Assembly: GCF_029338515.1 (NCBI RefSeq)
Contig: NZ_CP119988.1
Coordinates: forward strand, 2,480,001 to 2,544,000
Reading direction: 5' to 3'
Length of the DNA: 64,000 nucleotides
DNA from: Haloglomus litoreum
GTDB lineage: Archaea > Halobacteriota > Halobacteria > Halobacteriales > Haloarculaceae
Position numbers and translations under genes: made by a program. Below are positions 31,685 through 40,882 of this stretch, piece by piece (the stretch's first letter is position 1; each line of letters opens with the position of its first letter). The notes beneath the pieces are model-generated. The model was given only the letters and a program-made list of their open reading frames with translations. It was not told where the DNA came from and did not search any database.

Positions 31685-33841
31685 TCACTCCTCGCCGAGA
31701 AGTCGTCGGAGCCGCTCGGCGAGCCGGTCGCGCTGGTGGGTGAGCGCCCCCGCCGCACCGGCGGCGGTCCCGAGCGTGAGCCCGCCGGGGCCGATGGTGT
31801 AGACGCCCGCGGCGCTCCCGTCGACGGTCACCCAGGTATCACCGCCGTCGGCGCTCACCTGCACCGGGCCGAACGTCCCGGAGCCCGAGCCACCGGCACT
31901 GGCGAAGTAGCGGAACGAGTCGCCCTCCGCGGCGGTCCCCTCGAACCGGACGAACTCGTCCTCGCCGACGGTGACGACCTCGTACGGCTCGTTGGCGCCG
32001 TCGACCGTCCAGCCGTTCGGAACCCGGTCGCGGACCAGGACCTCGCTGTCGGCGAACGCCAGTTCGAGGTCGACCTGGTTCGTGTCGCCGCTCCGGAAGG
32101 CCGACCCGTCCATCTCGCGTTGCGTCCCGACGACCGGGTCCGCGCCGCCGACCGGGATGTCGTCGTGGATGACGGCGTGGACGCCCTGGTTGATGTCGGC
32201 GGCGAAGGTGACACCGTTGGACTCGATACAGCCCCAGACGTTGGGCGTGACGCCGCTGAGGCCCTGCATCTTCGAGCTGTCGGGGACGCCCTCCTGCTTC
32301 GGGCGGGAGTACCCCTTCTCGGTCAGGGCGTACTCCTGCCCCGGTTCGACCTTCAGGTAGCGGATGCCGCCGTGGTAGTGGGCCTGGTGGACCCAGAAGG
32401 TCTCCTCGCCGGTATCCGGGTCGACGTGCTTCGCGATGTCGGAGTTGTGTGGCGAGAGCTCGAAGTTGTCGAACCGGATGTCCTGCTTCCCCGGGATGTC
32501 GTCGGCGTCCTGCCAGGTCCAGTCGTCCAGCAGCGACAGGGTCGTCACGGAGGGCGCGGACCGCTTCTCGCCGTCGGGGCCGATGTGGTCGTAGATGCCG
32601 TCGGCGTCGACCAGTAGCACCGAGCCCGTGCTGTGCGGATTGCGCTTCCCCTCGACGGGGGCGTCCTCGACCGCGCTCTCCGTCGGGAGGGTGCCACCCT
32701 CCTGCTCCTGGCTCTCGGCGGCGGAGCCGTCGGTGGTGTTCGCGGGCTCCTCGTGGCTGGCGATGAGGACGCGCTTGTCGTCGACGAGGTCCGGCGCGGG
32801 CGTCGTGAAGTGGCCCTGGCGCATCGGGAAGTGGCCGATCTCCTCCATCGCAGTGGGGTCCGTCGCGTCCAGCACCCGGACGCCGGCGTTCCAGTAGGCG
32901 ACGTACACGGTCGGCCGCCCGGTGACGGGGTCGTCCTGCACCTCGATGTCGTGGCAGTAGAAGTCCATCCCGCCGGTCGGTGTCGCCTCGCCGGCCGCGT
33001 TGTTGCCGCCGGTCGCGGTCCAGCGGTTCACGAGCAGGAGCTGGCCGGTCGTCCGGTCGAACTCGAAGACGTAGACGCCGGCCGTGTTGTCCGACTCGAT
33101 GTCCTTGCAGGCGAAGACGTAATCCGTCCCGTCGATGCGGTGGTGGAAGAGGTTGTGGATGCCCGTCGAGAAGGTCTCCTGGGCGTCGACCAGCGAGGGG
33201 TTGTACGGATCGGAGACGTCGACCGCGAGCACGCCGCCGCTGTTGACGCCGGAGGTGCTGCTCTCGGCGAGGGTGACGTCCGGGTCCTTCTGGGTCTCGT
33301 TGAACAGCGCCGTGATGGGCTGGGTCCCGACGAAGACGTAGTCACCGTCGTCGGAGAGCTTCAGGTCCATGAACGCCGTCGCGGCGTTGTTGTTCTGGAG
33401 GAAGGAGACGACCCGCATCTCCGCGGACGCCAGCTCCGTCCGGGTCTCGGCGTTGTTGTAGTCCGCGATGTCGACCACGGCCATCCCGCGACCCGCGCTG
33501 TCGCCGCGCGAGGAGAAGAGACCGACGTAGGCGAAGTCACCCTCGGCGCGGATCTCGGTGACTGCGCCCTCGTGGGCGTTCTCGGGCTGCCCGCCGGCGC
33601 CCGACGAGGGCCCACGGCCACCGAGGCTGTGGTAGCCGACGTAGCCGGCGTTCCGGTGCTCGCCGACAGTCCCGGGCCGGCGGTTCTGCTCGACCTCGCT
33701 GCCCGCGGTGCTCGTGCTCGAACTGCCCCAGTCGTGGGCGCTCGCGGACCCCATCGCGCCGACACCGAGCGCGCCGGCGGTACCCTTCAGCACGGCACGC
33801 CGCGTCGCGTCCGACAGCTCCGACTCGTCCGTCCCTGACAT
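31685..33841 (-). CDS. Secreted LVIVD-repeat (beta-propeller-like) protein
   Basis: 718 residues from MSGTDESELSDATRRAVLKGTAGALGVGAMGSASA, a Tat-type signal (TRRAVLKG). The body has repeats of the LVIVD type, such as DFAYVGLFSSRGDSAGRGMAVVDIADYNN, GGVLAVDVSDPYNPSLVDAQET, and VYVAYWNAGVRVLDATDPTAMEEIGHFP. It is rich in His, Asp and Trp (WVHQAHYHGGIRYLKV; YCHDIEV). A C-terminal domain of about 150 residues (DPVVGTQREMDGSAFRSGDTNQ onward) precedes a hydrophobic, basic tail that may anchor it. Function is unknown. Pairing with halocyanin suggests an extracellular redox role. Confidence 0.8.
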   Translation of the reverse strand: MSGTDESELSDATRRAVLKGTAGALGVGAMGSASAHDWGSSSTSTAGSEVEQNRRPGTVGEHRNAGYVGYHSLGGRGPSSGAGGQPENAHEGAVTEIRAEGDFAYVGLFSSRGDSAGRGMAVVDIADYNNAETRTELASAEMRVVSFLQNNNAATAFMDLKLSDDGDYVFVGTQPITALFNETQKDPDVTLAESSTSGVNSGGVLAVDVSDPYNPSLVDAQETFSTGIHNLFHHRIDGTDYVFACKDIESDNTAGVYVFEFDRTTGQLLLVNRWTATGGNNAAGEATPTGGMDFYCHDIEVQDDPVTGRPTVYVAYWNAGVRVLDATDPTAMEEIGHFPMRQGHFTTPAPDLVDDKRVLIASHEEPANTTDGSAAESQEQEGGTLPTESAVEDAPVEGKRNPHSTGSVLLVDADGIYDHIGPDGEKRSAPSVTTLSLLDDWTWQDADDIPGKQDIRFDNFELSPHNSDIAKHVDPDTGEETFWVHQAHYHGGIRYLKVEPGQEYALTEKGYSRPKQEGVPDSSKMQGLSGVTPNVWGCIESNGVTFAADINQGVHAVIHDDIPVGGADPVVGTQREMDGSAFRSGDTNQVDLELAFADSEVLVRDRVPNGWTVDGANEPYEVVTVGEDEFVRFEGTAAEGDSFRYFASAGGSGSGTFGPVQVSADGGDTWVTVDGSAAGVYTIGPGGLTLGTAAGAAGALTHQRDRLAERLRRLLGEE

Positions 33842-34036
33842 GGCTTGCCCGACACTCCCCATCATACCTCAAAAGGGGTTCTGACAGACCCGTCCAAACG
33901 ACCATCTCGGGCGCTGATCCGACGTTCTCACGGCTCGGAGACCACCTGTGATCCCCACGCCCCCGTCCCCCGGTGAGTCCCGGCAAACCGACCGCCTGCG
34001 CGGGGCTTCATACCCGTGAGGCCCCTACGAGCGCGT

Positions 34037-35578
34037 ATGACGGTCTGGGTTCTCGGCGACCAGTTGACCCGCGAGCACGGCCCACTGGCGCGGGCCGATA
34101 TCGATGACGAGCGGGTCCTCCTCATCGAGGCACGGGCGTTCGCTCGACGCCACGCCTACCACCCACACAAACTCGCGCTGGTGTTCTCGGCGATGCGGCA
34201 CTTCCGGGACGAGTTGCGCGAGGCCGGCTTCACGGTCGACTACCGCACCGCCGAGACGTTCGCCGAGGGGCTCGACGCGCACTTCGACGACCATCCGGGC
34301 GACGGTCTCGTGACGATGGCCCCACCTTCCCACGGCGCCGCCGACCGGCTCCGGTCCCTGGTCGAGGAGCGTGGCGGGGACCTCCACGTGGTCGGGAACG
34401 ACCTGTTCCTCACCACGCCCGACCAGTGGGACGCCTGGATGGGCGACCCCCCGTACCGGCAGGAGACCTTCTACCGCAACGTCCGCCGCGAGACGGGCTA
34501 CCTGATGGACGGCGAGGAACCGCTGGGCGGGGCGTGGAACTACGACGACGAGAACCGGGACTTCCCGGGCAGCGACTACGACCCGCCGGACCCGCCCCGG
34601 TACGAGCCCGACGGGACCACGCGTGAGGTGCTGGACTGGGTCACCGACGAGTTCGACGGCTCCTACGACACCGACCCGAGGGGTGGCGGGTGGGCCGACC
34701 CCGGCGCGTTCGGCTGGCCGGTCACGCGCGCCGACGCACTCGACGCGCTGGAGCGGTTCTGCACCGAGCGGCTCCCGGCGTTCGGCCCCTACCAGGACGC
34801 GATGCTGGACGACGAGTGGGCGATGAACCACGCGCTGCTGTCGGCCGCGATGAACCTGGGGCTGCTCCACCCGGCGGAGGTGGTCGAGCGCGCCATCGAG
34901 ACGTACCGCCACGACGACGCCGTCTCGGTGCCGCTGCACTCGCTCGAGGGGTTCGTCCGGCAGGTCGTCGGCTGGCGGGAGTTCATGCGCCACACCTACC
35001 GCGAGGCGATGCCGGACCTGGCGAGCGCCAACCAGCTCGACGCCCACGAGGACCTCCCGGAGGCGTACTGGACCGGCGAGACCGACATGGCCTGCCTCTC
35101 CGATGTCGTCGACGGCGTCCGTGAGCGGGGGTACAGCCACCACATCGAGCGCCTGATGATCCTCGCCAACTTCGCGCTCATCTACGGCGTCGAGCCCCGA
35201 CAGCTCAACGAGTGGTTCCACGCGGCGTACGTCGACGCCTACCACTGGGTGACGACGCCGAACGTCGTCGAGATGGGCTCGTTCGGGCACGGCGTCTTCG
35301 CCACCAAGCCGTACGCGTCGTCGGCGAACTACGTCGACCGGATGAGCGACTACTGCTCGGAGTGCTCGTACGCGAAGACGAAGACGACTGGCGAGAACGC
35401 CTGCCCGTTCAACGCGCTCTACTGGGAGTTCCTCGGCCGCAACGAGGAGCGGCTCCGCTCGAACCACCGCATGGGCCTGGTCTACTCCCACTGGGACGAC
35501 AAGGACGACGAGGAGCGGGCGGCCATCCGCGAGCGCGCGGCCGAGGTCCGGGCCCTCGCCGAGCGGGGGAATCTGTGA
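34037..35578 (+). CDS. Iron-sulfur photolyase/cryptochrome (FeS-BCP, PhrB-like)
   Basis: 513 residues from the ATG at 34037 (MTVWVLGDQLTREHGPLARAD). The DUF523-type N-terminal domain (LVFSAMRHFRDELREAGFTVDYR) is followed by the FAD-binding region (SVPLHSLEGFVRQVVGWREFMRHTY, MILANFALIYGVEP). Four cysteines for a [4Fe-4S] cluster are present at Cys353 (DMACLSDV) and Cys440, Cys443 and Cys456 (YCSECSYAK; ENACPFN). The spacing is almost the same as in bacterial PhrB (6-4) photolyases. It probably repairs UV damage with light or acts as a photoreceptor. The gene is monocistronic, just upstream of a GAF/PAS kinase. Confidence 0.92.
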   Translation: MTVWVLGDQLTREHGPLARADIDDERVLLIEARAFARRHAYHPHKLALVFSAMRHFRDELREAGFTVDYRTAETFAEGLDAHFDDHPGDGLVTMAPPSHGAADRLRSLVEERGGDLHVVGNDLFLTTPDQWDAWMGDPPYRQETFYRNVRRETGYLMDGEEPLGGAWNYDDENRDFPGSDYDPPDPPRYEPDGTTREVLDWVTDEFDGSYDTDPRGGGWADPGAFGWPVTRADALDALERFCTERLPAFGPYQDAMLDDEWAMNHALLSAAMNLGLLHPAEVVERAIETYRHDDAVSVPLHSLEGFVRQVVGWREFMRHTYREAMPDLASANQLDAHEDLPEAYWTGETDMACLSDVVDGVRERGYSHHIERLMILANFALIYGVEPRQLNEWFHAAYVDAYHWVTTPNVVEMGSFGHGVFATKPYASSANYVDRMSDYCSECSYAKTKTTGENACPFNALYWEFLGRNEERLRSNHRMGLVYSHWDDKDDEERAAIRERAAEVRALAERGNL

Positions 35579-35623
35579 GCGACGGGGTCGCGCCCGCCCA
35601 GTGTTCGGACCGTGGACGAAGGC

Positions 35624-35632
35624 GTTATTATT
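35624..35632 (+). promoter_or_regulatory. Putative TATA element of the GAF/PAS kinase gene
   Basis: GTTATTATT lies about 58 bases before the GTG at 35687, giving a leader of roughly 30 bases that contains the ribosome-binding site at 35669. Confidence 0.4.
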
Positions 35633-35668
35633 CAGGAGTCGTAGTGTCGGGAAACTTCTGCCCGGAAA

Positions 35669-35678
35669 GGAGGGAGGA
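35669..35678 (+). promoter_or_regulatory. Shine-Dalgarno-like site deciding a GTG start
   Basis: AGGAGGGAGG ends eight bases before the GTG at 35687. Most genes in this window look leaderless, so a visible Shine-Dalgarno site is noteworthy. Confidence 0.5.
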
Positions 35679-35686
35679 CGGCGAAC

Positions 35687-37612
35687 GTGACTGAGTACGA
35701 ACCGACGGACCGCCACCGAGAACTAGACATCGAGGCGGCCCGGACGGCACTGTACGACGTGCTGGTGGAGACCGACGGCCCGCTCCGGGAGCGCCAGCGC
35801 GAGGCGCTGGCGGTCGGCTGTCGCTACCTCGGCGTGGAGAACGGGCACCTCAAGCGGATGGACGACCCCGACGGCAAGCACCGGGTCGTGGCGAGCACGG
35901 ACCCGGACTCCGACTGGATTCCGGAGGACATCGCCCTGGACGATGCGGGCTACTGCCGAACCGCCGTCGACCAGCCGGCGGCCCTGGCCGTCCAGGACCC
36001 GAGGGTCGAGGGGTACGAGGACAACCCGGGCTACGTCGACCACGGCGTGGCCTGCTACCTCGGCACCGATATCGTCGTCGAGGGTGAAACGTGGGGGACC
36101 GTCTGTTTCGTCTCGCCCCAGCCGACCGAGGAGACTTTCACGCCCACCGAGGCCACGTTCGTCGAACTGGTCGCACAGACCATCGGCCGGGAGATCGCCG
36201 AGGATCGGTACACGGACACCATCGAACGGACCCGCTCGAAGTACGAGACCCTCGTCGAGACCGCGCCGGACGGGGTCCTGCTCGTCGATGCGTCGACCGG
36301 GGAGATCCACGAGGTGAACAACCGGGTGAGCGAGATGACCGGGTACTCCGAGTCGGAGCTGCTGGGGATGTCGTACCTCGACCTCGTCCCCCCGGAGCAA
36401 CGCCACCACTACGACGCGAACGACGACCTGTTGACGGGGGCCGACGGGCCCCGCGAGCGCCTGCCGGACGGCTCACCGATCTACGCGCTGGACCGCGACG
36501 GCACGCGCCGTCCCGTCGCCATCAGTGCCGATACGGTCCACCTCGACGGACAGGAGTACCTCCACCTCGTCGTCCGGAACATCTCCGAGCGGCGCGAGCG
36601 CGAGCGCCGCGCAGGGGCCATCCTGGACCAGACCCACCAGTTCACGGGGCTGCTGGAGCCGGACGGGACGCTGCTGGAGGCCAACCGGGCCGCTCTGGAG
36701 TTCGCGGGCGTCGACCGTGACGAGGTCGTCGGCGAACCGTTCGCGGCGGCCCCGTGGTGGTCGGCCGAGGGCGCCGATCGCGACCGCCTCCGCGACGCCA
36801 TCGACCGGGCCGCCGACGGCGAGTTCGTCCGCTACGAGACGGAGGTCGAGGGGACGAACGGCACCATCGTCATCGACTTCTCGCTCCGCCCGGTCCGTGA
36901 CGAGTCCGGCGAGGTGGACCTGCTCATCCCGGAGGGGCGGGACATCAGCGAGCGCGTGCGCCGGGAGCGACAACTCGCCGTGCTGTCGCGGCTCCTCCGG
37001 CACAACTTCCGCAACGAGATGACCGTCGTCCGGGGATACGCCGACATGCTGACCGAGGACCTGACCGGTCAGGAACGGGAGATCGCGGCCGACCTGTCGG
37101 AGAACGTCGACCGGCTGCTGGAACTCACCGAGACGTACCGGGAGACGGTCGATCTGCTGAGCGATCCCCCGGAGCCGACCGACGTCGACCTCCGGCGGGC
37201 ACTCCAGCGGGCCGTCGACAGTGTCCGGGCGGGCCACCCCGACGCCACCGTCGGCATCGACTGCCCGGGAGGGGTGACGGTGCACGCGCTCCCGCGACTC
37301 GGGCGGGCCGTCGAGGAACTGGTCGGGAACGCCATCGTCCACGGGGGCGAGGGGACCCAAGTGACGGTCGCGGTCGACGCCGGGCCCGAGAGCGTGGTCG
37401 TCCGCATCGTCGACGACGGCCCCGGCATCCCGGCGGCCGAGGCCGACATCCTCCGGGGTGACCAGTCGGTCGACCCGCTCGCCCACGGGACGGGCATGGG
37501 GCTGTGGCTCGTCTACTGGCTGGTCACGCTCTCCGGGGGGAACATCGTGGTCGGGACGCCCGATAGTGGAGGGACCGAGATCGAGCTCCTGCTCGACCCG
37601 TTCTCGGACTGA
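35687..37612 (+). CDS. GAF-PAS-PAS sensor histidine kinase
   Basis: 641 residues from a GTG with an upstream Shine-Dalgarno site. It is cytoplasmic. The GAF domain (about 15-165) has DDAGYCRTAVDQPAALAVQDPRVEGY and GETWGTVCFVSPQP, close to the first GAF of the kinase at 7526. Two PAS domains follow (ETAPDGVLLVDASTGEIHEVNNRVSEMTGYSE and LLEPDGTLLEANRAALEFAGVDRDE). The kinase core has H-box VLSRLLRHNFRNEMTVV, N-box ELVGNAIVHGG, G1 IVDDGPGIP and G2 HGTGMGLWLVYWLV. No partner receiver is adjacent. The signal is unknown; the photolyase neighbour makes light or oxidative stress a possibility only. Confidence 0.9.
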   Translation: MTEYEPTDRHRELDIEAARTALYDVLVETDGPLRERQREALAVGCRYLGVENGHLKRMDDPDGKHRVVASTDPDSDWIPEDIALDDAGYCRTAVDQPAALAVQDPRVEGYEDNPGYVDHGVACYLGTDIVVEGETWGTVCFVSPQPTEETFTPTEATFVELVAQTIGREIAEDRYTDTIERTRSKYETLVETAPDGVLLVDASTGEIHEVNNRVSEMTGYSESELLGMSYLDLVPPEQRHHYDANDDLLTGADGPRERLPDGSPIYALDRDGTRRPVAISADTVHLDGQEYLHLVVRNISERRERERRAGAILDQTHQFTGLLEPDGTLLEANRAALEFAGVDRDEVVGEPFAAAPWWSAEGADRDRLRDAIDRAADGEFVRYETEVEGTNGTIVIDFSLRPVRDESGEVDLLIPEGRDISERVRRERQLAVLSRLLRHNFRNEMTVVRGYADMLTEDLTGQEREIAADLSENVDRLLELTETYRETVDLLSDPPEPTDVDLRRALQRAVDSVRAGHPDATVGIDCPGGVTVHALPRLGRAVEELVGNAIVHGGEGTQVTVAVDAGPESVVVRIVDDGPGIPAAEADILRGDQSVDPLAHGTGMGLWLVYWLVTLSGGNIVVGTPDSGGTEIELLLDPFSD

Positions 37613-37679
37613 GTCGCGCCTCGGACGGTTCCGAACCCGGCGCGGATTCCGACGCACGGACCGGCCGGGCGCACCAGAC

Positions 37680-38393
37680 CTACGCCAGCCCGTCGAGCCG
37701 GTCCTCGGCGTTCAACAGCGCCGTCTCGTCGTCCTCCACGATGTACCGCCAGAGGTCGCGGACGGCCGCCACCAGCGTCTCGGCGTCGGTCGGCGGGATG
37801 TCGCCGTCGAGCGCCTTCGTCCGCTTGAGATGCGTGTCCAGCGGGCCCAGCACGTCGTTGACCGTCGGGTCCGGATGCTCGCCGAGGTACTGGCGCAGGT
37901 CGGCCCGGTACTCGTCGACGGCCTCGGCGTAGGCGAGGCCGCGAGCCGCCCTGAGCGATTCCGGGACCGACTCCGGCGCCGGTCGGTCCCCCACGTCACC
38001 CTGGAGCAGGGAGAGCAGGTGGTACTCCTCGGGCTCGTCGACGGCGTGCCGGCGGGCCAGTTCGCTCCCGGCGTGGCGTAGTTCCATCGCCGTCAGGTAG
38101 CGGTCCGGGAGCGGCTGCAGGACCCCCGCGTCCACGAAGCCGTACCCACGCGTGAACTCCCGTGCGAGTTCGGCCGCGCGCTCGGCGACGCGGCGGAGCG
38201 GCTTTCCGGCCTCGAGTTCGTCCCGGGCCGGCGTCAGGTCCAGCGTGCGCGGGCTCGCTGTGTGGAGGGTCCGGTCGTCCTCGACGCCCACCGAGCGCAG
38301 GCTCCCGCAGGAGGGGCACTCGACGCTCCCGGTCTCGTAGTACGCCCACCGCGTGCCACAGTCCTTGCACTCGCGCTGGCCGCGGATCTTCAT
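37680..38393 (-). CDS. Zinc-ribbon protein with helical C-terminal domain
   Basis: 237 residues. The N-terminus MKIRGQRECKDCGTRWAYYETGSVECPSCGS has two CxxC pairs forming a zinc ribbon. The rest is acidic and mostly helical (LRRVAERAAELAREFTRGYGFVDAGVLQPLPDRYLTAMELRHAGSELA and DEYRADLRQYLGEHPDP). It ends DDETALLNAEDRLDGLA. It resembles a conserved haloarchaeal family of unknown function (DUF7117-like, from memory). A nucleic-acid or protein-binding role is possible. It converges with the kinase gene and lies 103 bases downstream of the acyl-CoA ligase gene's stop-side region. Confidence 0.7.
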   Translation of the reverse strand: MKIRGQRECKDCGTRWAYYETGSVECPSCGSLRSVGVEDDRTLHTASPRTLDLTPARDELEAGKPLRRVAERAAELAREFTRGYGFVDAGVLQPLPDRYLTAMELRHAGSELARRHAVDEPEEYHLLSLLQGDVGDRPAPESVPESLRAARGLAYAEAVDEYRADLRQYLGEHPDPTVNDVLGPLDTHLKRTKALDGDIPPTDAETLVAAVRDLWRYIVEDDETALLNAEDRLDGLA

Positions 38394-38496
38394 GCCCCGG
38401 GGTACGGGAGCGGGGGTCTAAAGCCCACAGTTCGGCGCGAGGGTCGTCGCCGCCGACCCGGGGTGGCCCCTGGGCCCCGACCCGGTCGCCCCTGAC

Positions 38497-40089
38497 TCAC
38501 CCGTAGTAGTCCTGCTGGTCCTGCGCGACCTCGAACTTCTGTATCTTCCCGGTCGTGGTCTTCGGGAGTTCGTCGACGAACTCGACGGCCTTCGGCGTCT
38601 CGAAGCCCGCGAGCCGGTCGCCCACCCACTCCCGTATCTCCTCGGCGTCGGCCTCGGCGTCCGGCGTCGGGACGACGAAGGCGGTCACGGCCTCCCCCCA
38701 GCGCTCGTGAGGGAGCCCGACCACGGCGAGTTCGGCGACCGCGGGGTGGTCGAGCAGCGTGCTCTCGACCTTCTGGGTGGAGACGTTCTCGCCGCCGGAT
38801 TTGATCATGTCCTTCTTCCGGTCGACGAACTTCAGCAGGCCGTCCTCGTCGATCAACCCCATGTCCCCGGAGTGGAACCAGCCGTGCGCGAACGCCTCGC
38901 GGGTCTTCGCCTCGTTCTTGAGGTAGCCGTCCATCACGTTGGGGCCGCGGTAGACGATCTCGCCCACCTCGCCGTCCGGCAGGAGGTTCCCGTCGTCGTC
39001 CATGATGCCGATGCGGTTGTTCGCCGTCGCGTGGCCCCAGTAGTTCCCCTCCTTCTCCAGTTGCCACTCCGGCTGGTAGACGCAGGTCGGCGGGTACGCC
39101 TCGGTCTGCCCGCTCCCGAGCGCGAAGTTCGCGTCGAACACCTCGTGGGCCCGCTCCAGGGTCTCGCCCCCCATCGGCGTCATCGCGTACAGGCAATACT
39201 CCAGCGAGGAGAGGTCCCGCTCGCCGATGTCCGGGCGCGCGAGCAGCCCCTGGTACATCGCCGGGAGCATGAACGACCACGACACGTCGTAGGTCTCGAC
39301 GTCCTCCAGGAACGCGTCCGGCTCGAATCCACGACGGATGACCGTCCGCGCGGAGACGTGCATCGCCCCCTGCACCATCGTCAACTGCGCGCAGTGGAAC
39401 AGGGGCATCAGTCCGATCATCGTGTCGTTGCGGTCCAGCGCCACGTCGGTCGCGACGTTGAGCGACCCCGTGTGGACCGCCTTGTGGCTCAGGAGCACCC
39501 CCTTCGGCTGGGAGGTGGTCCCGCTGGTGTACATGATCTGGGCCAGGTCGTCGTCCTCGATGTGGACCTCCGGCTCGGCGGGCGAGTACCCCTCGATGAA
39601 CGCCCCGAAGGACGGCCCGGGCGTCTCGATGCCCTCCCAGTCGATGGTGGCCAGCAGGTCCAGGTCGCGGTCGGCCAGCAGAGGGTCGATCTTCGCGTGG
39701 AAGACGTCGTCCGCGACGACCGCCGTCGCCTCCGAGTGGTCGAACTCGTAGGCGATGTCCTCGTCGGTTATCTCCGGGTTGATGGGCGTGGCCACGATAC
39801 CGGCTTTCATCGCGCCGTAGTAGCAGGTCAGGAACTGCAGCGAGTTCCCCGATACCATCGCCAGGCGGTCGCCCTTCTCCAGCCCGGCATCGAGGAGTGC
39901 GTGTGCCGCGCGGTTCGTTCGCTCGTCGAACTCGCCGAACGTGACCTCCTCGCCGGTGGCGGGGACGATATACGCCGTCCGGTCCGGGTAGCGCGACCCC
40001 GCCCGCGTCGCCATATCGCCGACGGCGATGCGTGCGATCTCGTTTGCCCGCTCCACGTCAACTGTCTGTGGGTTGCCCTCCAGTGACAT
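38497..40089 (-). CDS. AMP-forming acyl-CoA synthetase
   Basis: 530 residues, ANL superfamily. It activates a carboxylic acid as acyl-adenylate and transfers it to CoA. The ATP-binding loop is IMYTSGTTSQPKGVLLSHKA. Further blocks are PMGGETLERAHEVF, FALGSGQTEAYPPT, VMDGYLKNEAKTREAFAHGWFHSGDMG, the hinge DRKKDMIKSGGENVS and the catalytic lysine in LPKTTTGKIQKFEV. Most of these match medium/long-chain fatty-acid or aryl-acid CoA ligases. It probably feeds the beta-oxidation genes at 43.6-47 kb. The substrate is not determined. Confidence 0.9.
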   Translation of the reverse strand: MSLEGNPQTVDVERANEIARIAVGDMATRAGSRYPDRTAYIVPATGEEVTFGEFDERTNRAAHALLDAGLEKGDRLAMVSGNSLQFLTCYYGAMKAGIVATPINPEITDEDIAYEFDHSEATAVVADDVFHAKIDPLLADRDLDLLATIDWEGIETPGPSFGAFIEGYSPAEPEVHIEDDDLAQIMYTSGTTSQPKGVLLSHKAVHTGSLNVATDVALDRNDTMIGLMPLFHCAQLTMVQGAMHVSARTVIRRGFEPDAFLEDVETYDVSWSFMLPAMYQGLLARPDIGERDLSSLEYCLYAMTPMGGETLERAHEVFDANFALGSGQTEAYPPTCVYQPEWQLEKEGNYWGHATANNRIGIMDDDGNLLPDGEVGEIVYRGPNVMDGYLKNEAKTREAFAHGWFHSGDMGLIDEDGLLKFVDRKKDMIKSGGENVSTQKVESTLLDHPAVAELAVVGLPHERWGEAVTAFVVPTPDAEADAEEIREWVGDRLAGFETPKAVEFVDELPKTTTGKIQKFEVAQDQQDYYG

Positions 40090-40205
40090 GGGTGGCGTTC
40101 ACGGGGAGCTATCAAAAATCGCTCGGCGACGGCGGTGTTCACGGATCGACGACAGGAGCTGAACTCAGTGGCGATGGATTCGTCGTGACGACAGCGGCCG
40201 CCCGG

Positions 40206-40409
40206 TCAGTCACCCATCCGGACGCTCCCGTCGGTCCCCTCCAGCGCGTCGGCTGCTTCCAGGATCTCGGCGGCGATGTCCCTGGCCTCCTCGGGGGTGT
40301 ACTTCGTCCGGTCGCCGTAGGTCTGCTGGATATCCACGTAGCCATCCCGTCGGTCGATGTATATCGGTGCCCGGGACTCGAGTGACGTCACCCGCTGTGA
40401 CTTCGACAT
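40206..40409 (-). CDS. 67-residue haloarchaeal protein, tandem paralogue A
   Basis: The sequence starts MSKSQRVTSLESRAPIYIDRRDGYVDIQQTYG and continues YTPEEARDIAAEILEAADALEG. It is about half identical, and equal in length, to the protein at 40561-40764. A predicted beta hairpin (IYIDRRDGYVDIQQTY) is followed by one helix. No metal or membrane motif is present. A TATA-like element (ATTCATATG on the minus strand, plus 40432-40440) lies about 26 bases upstream, so it has its own promoter. I do not recognise a function. Confidence 0.7.
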   Translation of the reverse strand: MSKSQRVTSLESRAPIYIDRRDGYVDIQQTYGDRTKYTPEEARDIAAEILEAADALEGTDGSVRMGD

Positions 40410-40430
40410 ACTACTCCCTGCCGGCCCACC

Positions 40431-40440
40431 ACATATGAAT
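40431..40440 (-). promoter_or_regulatory. Putative TATA element of paralogue A
   Basis: ATTCATATGT on the minus strand, about 26 bases before the ATG at 40409, in the AT-rich spacer between the two paralogues. Confidence 0.45.
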
Positions 40441-40560
40441 ATTGTCCAGAACTGGAGGAATAGTACGCGTGTTCAGAAAGTTATCTCGTGGAGAATATAT
40501 GGTATACCGTCCGTCCTGCCGATGGCGTGTATATACATCAGATACAGGTTCGGCTCCCGC

Positions 40561-40764
40561 TCATGGAGTGTCGACGCTCCCACGCCCGTCACGCTCGGCG
40601 CGCTCGGCCGCCTCGAGGATCTCGGTCGCGATCTCGCGGGCCTCCTCGGGCGTGTACTGGGTGTGGTCGCCGAACTCCTGCTCGATGTCCACGTACCCGC
40701 CACGCTGCTCGACGAAGACGGCGGCCCGGTGCTCGATGGGGGTCACGGGGTCGGATTTCGACAT
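40561..40764 (-). CDS. 67-residue haloarchaeal protein, tandem paralogue B
   Basis: It starts MSKSDPVTPIEHRAAVFVEQRGGYVDIEQEFG and continues YTPEEAREIATEILEAAERAERDG. The shared core with paralogue A is GYVDI, YTPEEAR and EILEAA. An ATG eight codons upstream is less likely because both paralogues align from MSKS. The 151-base spacer to paralogue A is AT-rich and holds the palindrome TGTATATACA (40528-40537). Function is unknown. The pair most likely arose by tandem duplication. Confidence 0.7.
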   Translation of the reverse strand: MSKSDPVTPIEHRAAVFVEQRGGYVDIEQEFGDHTQYTPEEAREIATEILEAAERAERDGRGSVDTP

Positions 40765-40882
40765 ATCTGGATTGTACGTTGTCACCACTTGTCAAGGTTT
40801 CCCGGCGGTGGACCGACGATCCGGGACCCCCCGGCAGGATATCACAAGGCTGATGCTCGACGCTGGGGCATCTCCCACCCGT

